From Lachnospiraceae bacterium (GTDB lineage Bacteria > Bacillota > Clostridia > Lachnospirales > Lachnospiraceae): a stretch of DNA of 58,333 nucleotides. Of the stretch, positions 7,658-15,285 are shown in pieces. Below the pieces are notes generated by a model, which made no database searches, was not told where the DNA came from, and was given only the letters and a program-made list of their open reading frames with translations. The stretch covers positions 1 through 58,333 of the forward strand of contig JAGAYR010000031.1 of the NCBI GenBank assembly GCA_017940415.1, read 5' to 3'. The position numbers were made by a program, and so were the translations under genes. Positions within the stretch are counted from its first letter, which is position 1, and each line of letters begins with the position of its first letter.

Positions 7658-8596
7658 ATGAAGAAAGCAAAAAAAGAACGTAAAGTTAAAACCGTAAATC
7701 CCGAAAAGGAAGCCAAAAAGCTCAGGCGCCGTCAGAGTATTAAAAGAACTTTGAGGGAGCTTCCGCTTCTTATCATAGGTGCAACCCTTACCGCTGTTGC
7801 GACAAAGTATGTCTACGATCCCGCAGAGCTTGTAACCGGCGGCGTCAGCGGTCTTTCTATCATTGCAAAATCAGTGGGATTAAGATATTACAATGTCGAC
7901 ATCCCTCTGTGGATGGGCAGCTTGATCTTCAACATTCCCATTTTCCTCTATGCAATAAAACAGTGCGGCATCAAGCATGTTCTCCGTACGGGATTTGTAT
8001 GGGCGGTCCTAACGGCAGAACTTTATTTTATGCCCGATATGTCCTTTATCCCGGATAACCTGCTGCTTGTTTCCATCTACGGAAGTATCCTCATGGGTGT
8101 AGGTTCGGGTATGTTGCTTTCCGCAAGGGCTACTTCAGGCGGCTCCGATATGCTGGGTGAAGCCATGCACCGCACTATCCGCAGCGTCAGCGTGGGCAGG
8201 CTGATCCAGATAATCGATGGACTTATTGTTGCCCTGGGTCTTGTTACATTTGGCATTGAGCATACATTATATGCTATTATTTCCGTATACATCATGGGCA
8301 GGGTCATCGACATCTACCTCCACAAAGGTAAGAGCGCCAAGATGGCAACCATCATCTCAGAGAAGAATGATGAGATTGCTCAGGAGATCATGACATCCCT
8401 TGACCGTGGTGTCACCGGACTCTACGGAAGCGGAATGTACACAGGCAAAGATAAAAGAGTACTCCTGTGCATCTGCTCAAATAAAGATCTGGTTGAGATC
8501 AAAGACATCGTAAAGAAGCACGATCCCAAAGCGTTTTTCGTAGTAGGCAACGTTGACGAAGCCATGGGTGAAGGTTTCTTAGAAGAGTGGTACTAG
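7658..8596 (+). CDS. YitT family membrane protein (second of a tandem pair)
   Basis: This 312-aa paralogue of the preceding gene has a lysine/arginine-rich N-terminal extension of about 30 residues, then the DUF161 helices with PAELVTGGVSGLS and ARATSGGSDMLGE, and a DUF2179 domain from about residue 225 (MATIISEKNDEIAQEIM to the end). Divergence from the first copy is considerable, so the duplication is old. The stop codon is immediately followed by the GTG start of the methylase gene, indicating translational coupling. Confidence 0.9.
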   Translation: MKKAKKERKVKTVNPEKEAKKLRRRQSIKRTLRELPLLIIGATLTAVATKYVYDPAELVTGGVSGLSIIAKSVGLRYYNVDIPLWMGSLIFNIPIFLYAIKQCGIKHVLRTGFVWAVLTAELYFMPDMSFIPDNLLLVSIYGSILMGVGSGMLLSARATSGGSDMLGEAMHRTIRSVSVGRLIQIIDGLIVALGLVTFGIEHTLYAIISVYIMGRVIDIYLHKGKSAKMATIISEKNDEIAQEIMTSLDRGVTGLYGSGMYTGKDKRVLLCICSNKDLVEIKDIVKKHDPKAFFVVGNVDEAMGEGFLEEWY

Positions 8597-9445
8597 GTGA
8601 ACTTTATAGAGATAACCGACATTAATGCCCCCGAGTTGGATGTGTTCTCACGCATCTCCGAGGTGCAGTTATACAGATACTACGAGCCTGAGATAGGAAT
8701 CTTTCTGGCGGAGAGTGCAAATGTGATACTTCGTGCACTTGAAGCGGGATACGAGCCCCTCTCCATGCTGGTAGAAACACGCAGGATTGAGATCGAAGCT
8801 CGTCCTGTTTTTGACGCTATAGAGAAGTTGTGCGGTAAGGATAAGCTTGAATCCATTCCTGTATATACCGCGGATACCGAGATAGTAACTCAGCTCACGG
8901 GATATACTCTGGTACGCGGACTTTGGATGACACTTCGCAGAAAACCGGAGATTCCGGTGGAGGAATTCTGCAGAGATAAAAAGCGCATCACCGTTTTATT
9001 TGACGTAGTGAATCCGACCAATGTGGGTGCCATAATAAGATCCGCTGCGGCTCTGGGAATGGACGGAGCGTTGCTTTCTTATGCATCCGTTGATCCTTTG
9101 ACCAGGCGTTCCGCAAGAGTCAGCATGGGTACTGTTTTTCAGATGCCATGGACCAAGGCGGGTAAGGAGGAATCGGAAGGAATAAATCTGATCCGCACTT
9201 TACAGTCTTACGGATTTAAAACCGTTGCCATGGCGCTTACCGAGGATTCCACAAGTATCGATAATGACGAGATCAGGGCTAACGAAAAACTCGCAGTCAT
9301 TATGGGAACCGAAGGTACAGGGCTTCCTAAGGATGTTATTGCGGCCTGTGACTATCGCGTGATGATCCCCATGTATCACGGCGTGGATTCTCTTAATGTA
9401 GCTGCTGCAAGTGCCGTGGCCTTTTGGGAATTACTGAAAAAATGA
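8597..9445 (+). CDS. TrmH/SpoU family RNA 2'-O-methyltransferase
   Basis: This 282-aa protein has the SPOUT catalytic domain in its C-terminal half: motif 1 NPTNVGAIIRSAAALG, motif 2 VIMGTEGTGLP and motif 3 SLNVAAASAVAFWELL. The N-terminal half is a substrate-binding region. It should transfer a methyl group from SAM to a ribose 2'-OH in rRNA or tRNA; the exact target is not predictable. Translation starts at GTG right after the preceding TAG, and its TGA overlaps the next ATG, so the gene sits in a coupled operon. Confidence 0.88.
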   Translation: MNFIEITDINAPELDVFSRISEVQLYRYYEPEIGIFLAESANVILRALEAGYEPLSMLVETRRIEIEARPVFDAIEKLCGKDKLESIPVYTADTEIVTQLTGYTLVRGLWMTLRRKPEIPVEEFCRDKKRITVLFDVVNPTNVGAIIRSAAALGMDGALLSYASVDPLTRRSARVSMGTVFQMPWTKAGKEESEGINLIRTLQSYGFKTVAMALTEDSTSIDNDEIRANEKLAVIMGTEGTGLPKDVIAACDYRVMIPMYHGVDSLNVAAASAVAFWELLKK

Positions 9446-9801
9446 AAAGAATATTTTATGTAATCGCATCTGTTATTCTCCTGATCATTGAGATTCTGAT
9501 CGGACTTTATGCCCATGGCTTTGTAAGAAACTATGTGGGCGATGTGCTGGTCGTGATTCTTCTCTACACTATCTTCAGAAGCATAAGCCCGGATAAACCT
9601 TCCAAGTGGTTCATTCTTCCCACATGTATCCTTATATTTGCCTTTATCGTGGAATTCCTTCAGCTTTGGGGCTTCTGCGACAGATTCGGAATAGAAAACA
9701 GGCTCCTCAGGATCATAATCGGAACGGGCTTTTCCATTGAGGACCTTATAAGTTATACTATAGGGGTAGTTCCTTGTTATATTATAGAGAAACTTAGATG
9801 A
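9442..9801 (+). CDS. DUF2809-type small membrane protein
   Basis: This 119-aa protein has four hydrophobic helices; GDVLVVILLYTIFR and FIVEFLQLW match the DUF2809 family, whose role is unknown. The start ATG overlaps the TGA of the methylase in an ATGA junction. Its own TGA (9799-9801) lies inside the next REP-like repeat, so that repeat supplies the stop codon. Confidence 0.75.
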   Translation: MKRIFYVIASVILLIIEILIGLYAHGFVRNYVGDVLVVILLYTIFRSISPDKPSKWFILPTCILIFAFIVEFLQLWGFCDRFGIENRLLRIIIGTGFSIEDLISYTIGVVPCYIIEKLR

Positions 9802-9826
9802 TAGCGTCCCCAATGTCATCTGTCAC
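9797..9826. repeat. REP-like repeat, copy 4 (partial)
   Basis: GATGATAGCGTCCCCAATG at 9797-9815 continues to GTCATC at 9815-9820 and then TGTCAC. The GATGA part contains the stop codon of the DUF2809 gene, and the other end abuts the RBS of the Dabb gene. Confidence 0.75.
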
Positions 9827-9839
9827 AAGGAGGAGAAAA

Positions 9840-10142
9840 ATGGTTAAGCACGTAATACTCTGGACACTGAAAGAAGAATACTCTGCAGATGAGAAGACTA
9901 AGATCAAGACTGACATCAAGGCAGGTCTCGAAGGACTTAAGGGAGAGATTCCCGGTCTTATAGATATCAAAGTAAACACCGAGCCTTTGGAGAGCTCTAA
10001 CTGTGACCTTATGCTCGATTCTTCTTTTGACAACGAAGAATCCCTCAAGGGATATGCAGTTCATCCCAAGCATGTTGATGTAGCTAATAACAAAGTTCGT
10101 CCTTTCACCGCAAGCAGGGTTTGTATGGATTACGAGGTATAA
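9840..10142 (+). CDS. Dabb (stress-responsive A/B barrel) family protein
   Basis: This 100-aa protein matches the Dabb dimeric alpha/beta barrel: MVKHVILWTLKEE at the start, GEIPGLIDIKVNTEP in the middle and YAVHPKHVDV near the end. Family members are small dimers, a few of them enzymes or stress induced; here the function is unknown. The start has a strong AGGAGGAGAAAA site directly after the preceding repeat. The next gene begins 7 nt later. Confidence 0.9.
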   Translation: MVKHVILWTLKEEYSADEKTKIKTDIKAGLEGLKGEIPGLIDIKVNTEPLESSNCDLMLDSSFDNEESLKGYAVHPKHVDVANNKVRPFTASRVCMDYEV

Positions 10143-10149
10143 GGTATTT

Positions 10150-10641
10150 ATGCTGTTTATTCTGGTTATTGTTCTATCTGTTTTTATAAGTGCTATCGTA
10201 GCAGCCATCGCTTACGCAGCTATTAAAGGCTCCGATCCTAAGAATGGCGGCGACTATGCACTTCATATCAAAATGCCGAAGGTTACATGGAATGAATCAT
10301 CTACTCCGATTCCCGTAATGCCCGGTTCACCCGAGGAAGCAGCGATGCTGAATCAGGCAAGGGAAGAGGCAATCAGATCCGGAAAACAATATACCAATAT
10401 TTCGGTAGAATCAAAGATCGTAAACGGTCAGATAAAGACCGTTGTTAAGAATCAGGAATTTATCAATATGCGTATGAAATGTCATCTTTGCGATGCTGAG
10501 ATCAATGTTGATAAAGATACTGTCTGTCCCGGTTACGGAACTCCCGTAAATCCCGATGATGTAAGGGCTGCCCGTGAAGCTAGAATTCAAGAGGCCATAA
10601 ATAAATCCCGGGAAACTCTTGAGAAAAAACTAAATCAGTAA
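10150..10641 (+). CDS. Membrane-anchored protein with degenerate zinc ribbon
   Basis: This 163-aa protein begins with one membrane helix (residues 2-25), then a linker and a C-terminal motif CHLCDAEI...CPGYG. The last cysteine of the expected CxxC knuckle is a tyrosine (CPGYG rather than CPGCG), so zinc binding may be weakened or lost. The tail is charged and probably coiled. No function is assigned. Its TAA is followed with no gap by REP-like copy 5. Confidence 0.65.
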   Translation: MLFILVIVLSVFISAIVAAIAYAAIKGSDPKNGGDYALHIKMPKVTWNESSTPIPVMPGSPEEAAMLNQAREEAIRSGKQYTNISVESKIVNGQIKTVVKNQEFINMRMKCHLCDAEINVDKDTVCPGYGTPVNPDDVRAAREARIQEAINKSRETLEKKLNQ

Positions 10642-10673
10642 GATGACAAAACAGTAGCGTCCCCATTGTCATC
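10642..10673. repeat. REP-like repeat, copy 5 (single unit, inverted)
   Basis: GATGACAAAACAG, TAGCGTCCCC and ATTGTCATC form the 32-bp unit in the orientation opposite to copy 2. It fills the gap from the stop codon of one gene to the GGAGG of the next. Confidence 0.85.
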
Positions 10674-10686
10674 CGGAGGAACCTGT

Positions 10687-10938
10687 ATGAGTGATAAGAA
10701 ACCGCTCAATAAGAAGGTGCTTATAGGTTGTATCGCAGGCGTGGTGATTACCATGTCTGCGATTATTGTTATTCCGGTGGCTGTTAAGAATCTGAGAAGC
10801 GCAACAACAATGAGGCTTTTACGGTTTGACGGTGATGTATCACTTCTGACCGAAGGCGGTAAGGTGCTTGATGCTTCGGAAGACAGAAGACTCACAAACG
10901 GCAATCTTCTGAAAACGAAGAAAGAATCTCAGGACTGA
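10687..10938 (+). pseudogene. Truncated FecR-like membrane protein (N-terminal fragment)
   Basis: This reading frame encodes 83 aa: a basic N-terminus, one membrane helix (about residues 10-32) and then TMRLLRFDGDVSLLTEGGKV, which resembles the beginning of FecR-type domains, also seen in the intact protein at 50170-51942. It stops after about 45 residues of that domain, where the fold would be incomplete. RBS CGGAGGAACCTGT is good. I read it as a remnant or as one side of an internal deletion. Confidence 0.5.
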
Positions 10939-11348
10939 TGTGTGACTATTTCTACTATAACGGAGAGCTTGTGCTCTATGACATGATCAATGAAAGAATA
11001 CTTGTCAAGGACAACGCTTTTGATACAAGTAACCTCTCGATAAACAGCCCAGATTTCATTCCTGTTCAGGTTGCAGTAATGACTACGGGAGATGCTGATG
11101 ATGAGCCTACCGAAATCCCCAGCTTTATAGGATTATGGGAAGATCCTTATACATATGTGCAGATAGACATCCGTGATGATGGAACCGGACTTATCTTAGG
11201 TGCGGCAAATCCCGAGTTTACTTGGTGGGTTGAAGGAAATGCTGTTCTGTTTTCCAATGAATACATTAAGTATGAAAACGGAGCGCTCCTCAGAGGCGCA
11301 ATCTCTGCGGATGGCGTGGTTTGGACCGAGATGAGGAAAATCGGATAA
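10938..11348 (+). pseudogene. C-terminal fragment of a surface protein, probably a decay product
   Basis: This 136-aa frame starts in a TGATG overlap with the preceding stop but in another frame. It has no signal peptide or membrane segment, unlike the membrane anchor just upstream. Its C-terminal 70 residues (FIGLWEDPYTYVQIDIRDDGTG through WTEMRKIG) look like a small beta-barrel module. The most economical reading is that a longer membrane-anchored protein lost its middle and frame, leaving this piece; a genuine coupled gene cannot be excluded. Confidence 0.4.
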
Positions 11349-11372
11349 ACTGCCTTAAAGTATCACGAAACA

Positions 11373-11432
11373 ATTAAACCATCATTTTAATGGTAAAATC
11401 TGCTTGATTTGCCATTAAAATGATGGTTTAAT
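11373..11432. promoter_or_regulatory. Perfect 21-bp inverted repeat operator with embedded promoter
   Basis: ATTAAACCATCATTTTAATGG (11373-11393) is repeated perfectly inverted at 11412-11432, with an 18-nt spacer. A promoter fits inside: -35 TTGATT at 11404-11409, 17-nt spacing and -10 TTTAAT at 11427-11432, so the right arm overlaps the -10. This is the expected layout for autorepression by the XRE-family protein encoded 19 nt downstream. Confidence 0.8.
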
Positions 11433-11450
11433 CGCTTTAGAGGACATTTT

Positions 11451-11996
11451 ATGGCTAAAGAATACATAACTCCGAAGTATACAACCGCAGAAGAGATAAA
11501 AAGGGTGCGAAACAGCCTAGATCTGACTCAGAAAGAATTCGCATCTTTTATCGGGGTATCCAAACCTACCGTAGAACGATGGGAGGCCGGAGCCGGTCAG
11601 ATCACGGGACCGGTTGTCTTTTTGATTGAAATATTAAGAAGGTCTCCGGATCTTAAAAAGGAATTCGAAATTCCGGATAAAGAAACCCCGGTACGACTTA
11701 AGTATTATTACAGGGATATGCTCTGTACGATAATAGATGTGGATGAGTCCAAACAGAAGATTAAGATCAGAAACTATACGGATAATCTTATTTTCAGAGC
11801 CTTTGGCAGGAATGAAAAACCGACATTTAAAGACTACGAAGAATTTTTGGAATCCAGATGTTTTCCCCAGGGCAGGGATAAGATGAAACTGATGCTCAAG
11901 CAGTATGATATTCCTTTTTATGATCCGTTCCTGATAATAGAGAAAACCGGCGGACGAATGGAAGAAGATGAGTTTCATATCGAGATAGAAAGATGA
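11451..11996 (+). CDS. XRE-family regulator/antitoxin with long C-terminal domain
   Basis: This 181-aa protein has an N-terminal helix-turn-helix (residues 10-65; LDLTQKEFASFIGVSKPTVERWE is the core, shown here as family evidence by its LTQKEFA and SKPTVERWE parts) of the type used by HigA, MqsA and HipB antitoxins. A second domain of about 110 residues follows and ends in an FEEFL-like DYEEFLESRCFPQGRDK segment and EKTGGRMEED. It is 4 nt upstream of a HipA-like kinase. The inverted repeat at 11373-11432 is its likely operator. The C-terminal domain may be the part that contacts or inhibits the kinase, as HipS does in HipBST systems; that is inference. Confidence 0.75.
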   Translation: MAKEYITPKYTTAEEIKRVRNSLDLTQKEFASFIGVSKPTVERWEAGAGQITGPVVFLIEILRRSPDLKKEFEIPDKETPVRLKYYYRDMLCTIIDVDESKQKIKIRNYTDNLIFRAFGRNEKPTFKDYEEFLESRCFPQGRDKMKLMLKQYDIPFYDPFLIIEKTGGRMEEDEFHIEIER

Positions 11997-12000
11997 ATCT

Positions 12001-12816
12001 ATGATTGAATTGTTTGAGAATGATCTGATAGAAACAGAGCTCAGATCTTCAAAAGGAAATCAATATAAGTGGCGACAAGGCGATACCTGGTACAAAGCGG
12101 ATTATACAGGGTACGAGGGATTGTCGGAGTATGTCATTTCTCATTTGCTTGCTAAAACTACTTTGAACGAAGATGAATATCTCTTATATGAGCTAGAGGA
12201 TTTATCGTATAAAAAGAACGTATTTCATGGTGTGAAAAGTAAGCATTTTCTTGAAGGAGATTGGCAGCTGATAACCTTGGAAAGACTGTTCAAGAATATT
12301 TACGGCCAAGGATTAAATTCCATGATCTATAAGACATCCGATATATCTAACAGGCTGAAACTTCTTGTGGATGAAACGCAGAGAATTACCGGATTAAAGG
12401 ATTTTGGCATATATATATCCAAAATGCTTACGATCGATTCTTTCTTTTTGAATGAAGACAGGCATACGCATAATATAGCGGTTCTCGTTAACGGCAAAGG
12501 AGAATACAAACTTTGTCCGTTCTTTGATCAGGGAGCAGGTCTTTTGGCTGATACTACATTAGATTATCCTCTTGGTGAGGATATCTATGAATTGATAGAT
12601 TCGGTTAAACCTAAAACATTTTGTGACAGTTTTTTGGATCAGTTGGATGTAGCTGAGAAATTATATGGATATAACATAAAATTTAAATTCTCCAAAAAAG
12701 ACATCGATGCAGTACTGGATGAGGTGCCCGGGGATATGTATTCGGATGAGATTATAGAAAGAGTCCGGAAAATATGTTACGAAAGAAGGCGCAAGTTCAG
12801 TTATTTGTTCGATTGA
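12001..12816 (+). CDS. HipA-like Ser/Thr kinase, probable toxin
   Basis: This 271-aa protein has HipA-type kinase motifs: a catalytic loop FFLNEDRHTHNIAVL (Asp-Arg-His and Asn, like NTDRHxxN in HipA relatives) at about residues 142-156 and LCPFFDQGAGLL as the metal-binding Asp segment at about 167-178. It is much shorter than E. coli HipA (about 440 aa) and lacks the N-terminal subdomain, similar in size to HipT. Base composition is visibly more AT-rich than the neighbours, suggesting transfer. HipA kinases inactivate glutamyl- or tryptophanyl-tRNA synthetase; the target here is unknown. Confidence 0.7.
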   Translation: MIELFENDLIETELRSSKGNQYKWRQGDTWYKADYTGYEGLSEYVISHLLAKTTLNEDEYLLYELEDLSYKKNVFHGVKSKHFLEGDWQLITLERLFKNIYGQGLNSMIYKTSDISNRLKLLVDETQRITGLKDFGIYISKMLTIDSFFLNEDRHTHNIAVLVNGKGEYKLCPFFDQGAGLLADTTLDYPLGEDIYELIDSVKPKTFCDSFLDQLDVAEKLYGYNIKFKFSKKDIDAVLDEVPGDMYSDEIIERVRKICYERRRKFSYLFD

Positions 12817-12895
12817 CAGAGTAATTGATGAAGAGTGCGGTTATAAAATGTTATAATGTATGTGTTCGGGCTACGCTTTAAAGGAAGGATATTTT

Positions 12896-13384
12896 ATGAA
12901 AAGTCTCAGTGCAGTTTTTTATAATTTTGATATTCCCATAATCGTGCTGTGTGCTCTTGTTAATCTGGGCGTATTTATAGTTGCCATGCTTCAGATAAAA
13001 GAGACCCGGAAGATCCTTTATCCCAGGTCCAGCGTTGTATATAAGACCAAGGCTAATTCAAATATCTCGGGAGATGAGGCGCAGAAGCTTGCGACCAAGA
13101 AAAATCTCCTTCTTTTCCTGTATTCATCCTATGCAAATATCACGGCAATTTTCCCTCTCCTCGGAATTCTGGGAACCGTTGCAGCGCTGATCCTTCTCCC
13201 TCCCGATGGCGGTGAGAAGATGATGGAGAACCTTATGGTTGCTCTTGATACCACACTACTCGGTGCGGTATGTGCCGTGCTTTATAAAGTTCTTGATTCA
13301 CTTCTGTCAGGTCCCATCGAAGCTATCTGTGATGATATTGATTTTGTTATCCGCAATTTCGACGGCGCAGAGGAAAAAGAATGA
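12896..13384 (+). CDS. MotA/TolQ/ExbB-type proton channel subunit
   Basis: This 162-aa protein has three membrane segments. The central block (ANITAIFPLLGILGTVAALI, then ALDTTLLGAVCAVLYKVLD) matches the conserved third and fourth helices of the MotA/TolQ/ExbB family, where five subunits surround two ExbD-type subunits to use the proton gradient. The start at 12896 has AAGGAAGGATATTTT upstream. Its TGA overlaps the ATG of the next gene, an ExbD-like protein. The family normally serves TonB, Tol or motility in Gram-negative cells, so its occurrence without such partners is of interest. Confidence 0.8.
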   Translation: MKSLSAVFYNFDIPIIVLCALVNLGVFIVAMLQIKETRKILYPRSSVVYKTKANSNISGDEAQKLATKKNLLLFLYSSYANITAIFPLLGILGTVAALILLPPDGGEKMMENLMVALDTTLLGAVCAVLYKVLDSLLSGPIEAICDDIDFVIRNFDGAEEKE

Positions 13385-14004
13385 AATCAAGAGGACTCAG
13401 GAATATCGTAATTGAATTAACCTCCCTGCTTGATGTGGTCATGATACTGATCTTTGCGGTTATGATCAATTATTCCAATGTCACCGCACAAACTGAAGAA
13501 GAGTACAAGCAGGCAAGTGAAGAACTGCAGGCATTGACGGAAGAATACGACAATGTTAATGCTGAACTTGAACTTGCAAGAGCGGAACTTGCCGAAGGAA
13601 ATATAGAGAGCATGCTCCGTGATATGGCCGCTGCAAACAGCAGGCAGAATGCGTATGAATACATGGATGACATGATCATTATCGTAAATGTCACCCTGGA
13701 AAACTACAGCGATAACCGTTACCGCATACTTTCCTACGGTGTGGGTTCTGTTATGGGACTCAGCTCCGGACCTGTTGCCAGAGATGATGAAACCACCTTC
13801 GAACAGGAAATCAATCGCATGGAGGATTTCATTTATTCCCAGGTTTATAACTCAGATCCGGATACACCGGTCTTCATCGTACTCAGCTATGATTCCGACA
13901 ATGTTTATTACGATGACTGTAATAAACTGATCGAGCTTTTGAATGCTAAGAGAACATTACGCGACATGGTCTTTTTCTGTGAAAACGACATTAAGGAGGA
14001 CTGA
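13381..14004 (+). CDS. ExbD/TolR-like subunit with coiled coil
   Basis: This 207-aa protein has a short basic N-terminus, one membrane helix carrying the family aspartate (ELTSLLDVVMILIFAVMI, residues 12-29, Asp18), a coiled coil of about 50 residues rich in Glu and Ala, and an extracytoplasmic domain of about 110 residues (MIIIVNVTLENYS to MVFFCENDIK). The membrane aspartate is the expected proton carrier. It overlaps the ExbB-like gene by 4 nt and is followed at 3 nt by a third gene. The outer domain is not the usual short ExbD fold and may be the force-transducing part. Confidence 0.7.
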   Translation: MKSRGLRNIVIELTSLLDVVMILIFAVMINYSNVTAQTEEEYKQASEELQALTEEYDNVNAELELARAELAEGNIESMLRDMAAANSRQNAYEYMDDMIIIVNVTLENYSDNRYRILSYGVGSVMGLSSGPVARDDETTFEQEINRMEDFIYSQVYNSDPDTPVFIVLSYDSDNVYYDDCNKLIELLNAKRTLRDMVFFCENDIKED

Positions 14005-14006
14005 AC

Positions 14007-14402
14007 GTGAAAAAGATATTTAAGAAACTCATTGCACTTATCGTGCTGGTTGTGGCAGCGCTTTTGATCCTGCTCTTTGGCGGACAATTCGGATTCGGAC
14101 CGGGAAGAGGTTTTGGATTCAGTGAGTCCGTGACGCAGACGTATACCACCGAGGAAGTTCGTGAAGCTGAAACCACTGAGGTAAAAGAAATCGTCATCAA
14201 AGTAGTTGAGGATAAGATCTACTACGGAGAGGTTGAAGTAGCGGATATAGAGGAACTCAAAACGAAGATCTCCGATGACGAGGCAAAAGGAGCTACATTC
14301 GTTTTTGAGTCCGAATACGGAATTAAATCAACCATGGATGATGTTCATGCACTTTTAGAGGAACTGGAGAAATCTATCGGAATTCAGGTAGAGTATAAAT
14401 AA
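14007..14402 (+). CDS. Membrane-anchored ExbD-like outer domain protein
   Basis: This 131-aa protein starts at GTG (AAGGAGGACTGAAC upstream). One membrane helix (residues 8-26) is followed by a Gly/Phe-rich stretch, a Thr/Glu linker and a 65-residue domain (EIVIKVVEDKIYYGEVEV to SIGIQVEYK) whose pattern resembles the beta-alpha-beta domain of ExbD/TolR. It lacks an aspartate in the membrane helix. It probably completes a three-gene channel complex with the two genes upstream. Confidence 0.6.
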   Translation: MKKIFKKLIALIVLVVAALLILLFGGQFGFGPGRGFGFSESVTQTYTTEEVREAETTEVKEIVIKVVEDKIYYGEVEVADIEELKTKISDDEAKGATFVFESEYGIKSTMDDVHALLEELEKSIGIQVEYK

Positions 14403-14408
14403 AGACAA

Positions 14409-14479
14409 GATGACGCCGGGGACGCTAATGTTTTGTCATCAGAATTCGATGACAAAAAATTAGCGTCCCCAGTGTCATC
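14409..14479. repeat. REP-like repeat, copy 6 (inverted pair, REPIN-like)
   Basis: Two complete 32-bp units face each other: 14409-14440 and 14448-14479, separated by the 7-nt spacer AGAATTC. The whole 71 bp can fold into one long hairpin. The arrangement is the same as copy 12. Confidence 0.85.
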
Positions 14480-14497
14480 TCTTAAGGAGAAAAATTC

Positions 14498-15022
14498 ATG
14501 TCCAAGATTGAATTGATCCACGGCTCATGTGCCGATCAGAAAGCTGATGCAGTTGTAAACGCAGCCAACCAACATTTGCTTGGCGGTTCCGGAATATGCG
14601 GTGTCATCTTTTCTATGGCGGGAGATAAAGATCTTGCCATGGCATGCTGCAAGTATGACACTCCTCTTAATGACGGAGACGCAGTGATCACTCCTTCTTT
14701 TAACATGAAGAACTTCAAGGCGATCATTCATGCTGTAGGGCCGGATTTCAGACATGGAGGCAAACCTGAGGATCTGTTCAAGGCTTATTACAATTCCCTC
14801 GTAACGCTGATGAATAACGGATATCACAGCATATCTTTTCCTCTTATCAGTTCCGGAATATTCGCGGGCAATTCGAAGGATCCTGTGGGTGAATCTGTAA
14901 AGAACTGCATCGGAGCTTATAAGAAGTTTACTGAAAATTATCCCGATTATGATATAGAAGTACTGGTATGTGCATACAGCCCGGACGAGTATACAAGAGC
15001 TGAAAGGATAATCCATGAATGA
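14498..15022 (+). CDS. Macro domain protein (ADP-ribose binding/hydrolase)
   Basis: This 174-aa protein is a single macro domain: DAVVNAANQHLLGGSGICGVI (loop contacting the distal ribose, written here as its NAANQHLLGGSG core), AIIHAVGPDF and SFPLISSGIFAG. Such domains bind ADP-ribose and often remove it from proteins or O-acetyl-ADP-ribose. The NAAN and GGSG motifs are intact, so activity is plausible. It starts after CTTAAGGAGAAAAATTC and overlaps the next gene by 8 nt. The operon continues into a SNF2 ATPase. Confidence 0.9.
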   Translation: MSKIELIHGSCADQKADAVVNAANQHLLGGSGICGVIFSMAGDKDLAMACCKYDTPLNDGDAVITPSFNMKNFKAIIHAVGPDFRHGGKPEDLFKAYYNSLVTLMNNGYHSISFPLISSGIFAGNSKDPVGESVKNCIGAYKKFTENYPDYDIEVLVCAYSPDEYTRAERIIHE

Positions 15023-15272
15023 AATAAATCTTGATATCTCCGGTGTTGTGGAGAAGGACGGAAAGAAAATCGCACATATTCGCTTCACCAGAGGTGAGGA
15101 TTTTGCGGAAGGTTATATCCCCGACTGCGTATTTACCAAGGTGCAGGGGTTTACAGATGAAGAGGTGTCTCAGCTTACGGATTACCTCAGGGCAAACCTG
15201 ACTGAGTTTAAGAAACGTGCAGCTGCGATAAATCCTTTTACTGCACTGATGGGAAAGACGGTCGATAAATAA
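15015..15272 (+). CDS. Small conserved-looking protein in the macro/SNF2 operon
   Basis: This 85-aa protein overlaps the macro domain gene by 8 nt and ends 13 nt before the SNF2 gene. It reads as a small beta-rich domain (IDISGVVEKDGKKIAHIRF-like start) followed by helices (DEEVSQLTDYLRANL). No family is recognised. The tight packing suggests that it works with one of its neighbours. Confidence 0.6.
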   Translation: MNEINLDISGVVEKDGKKIAHIRFTRGEDFAEGYIPDCVFTKVQGFTDEEVSQLTDYLRANLTEFKKRAAAINPFTALMGKTVDK

Positions 15273-15285
15273 GGAAGGTAACAAG

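Noticed and set aside
12896-14402. Zorya defence system (ZorAB) for the ExbB/ExbD-like operon
   Set aside because: The ExbB-like protein lacks the long cytoplasmic tail of ZorA, no OmpA-like peptidoglycan domain is evident, and ZorC/D/E genes are absent.
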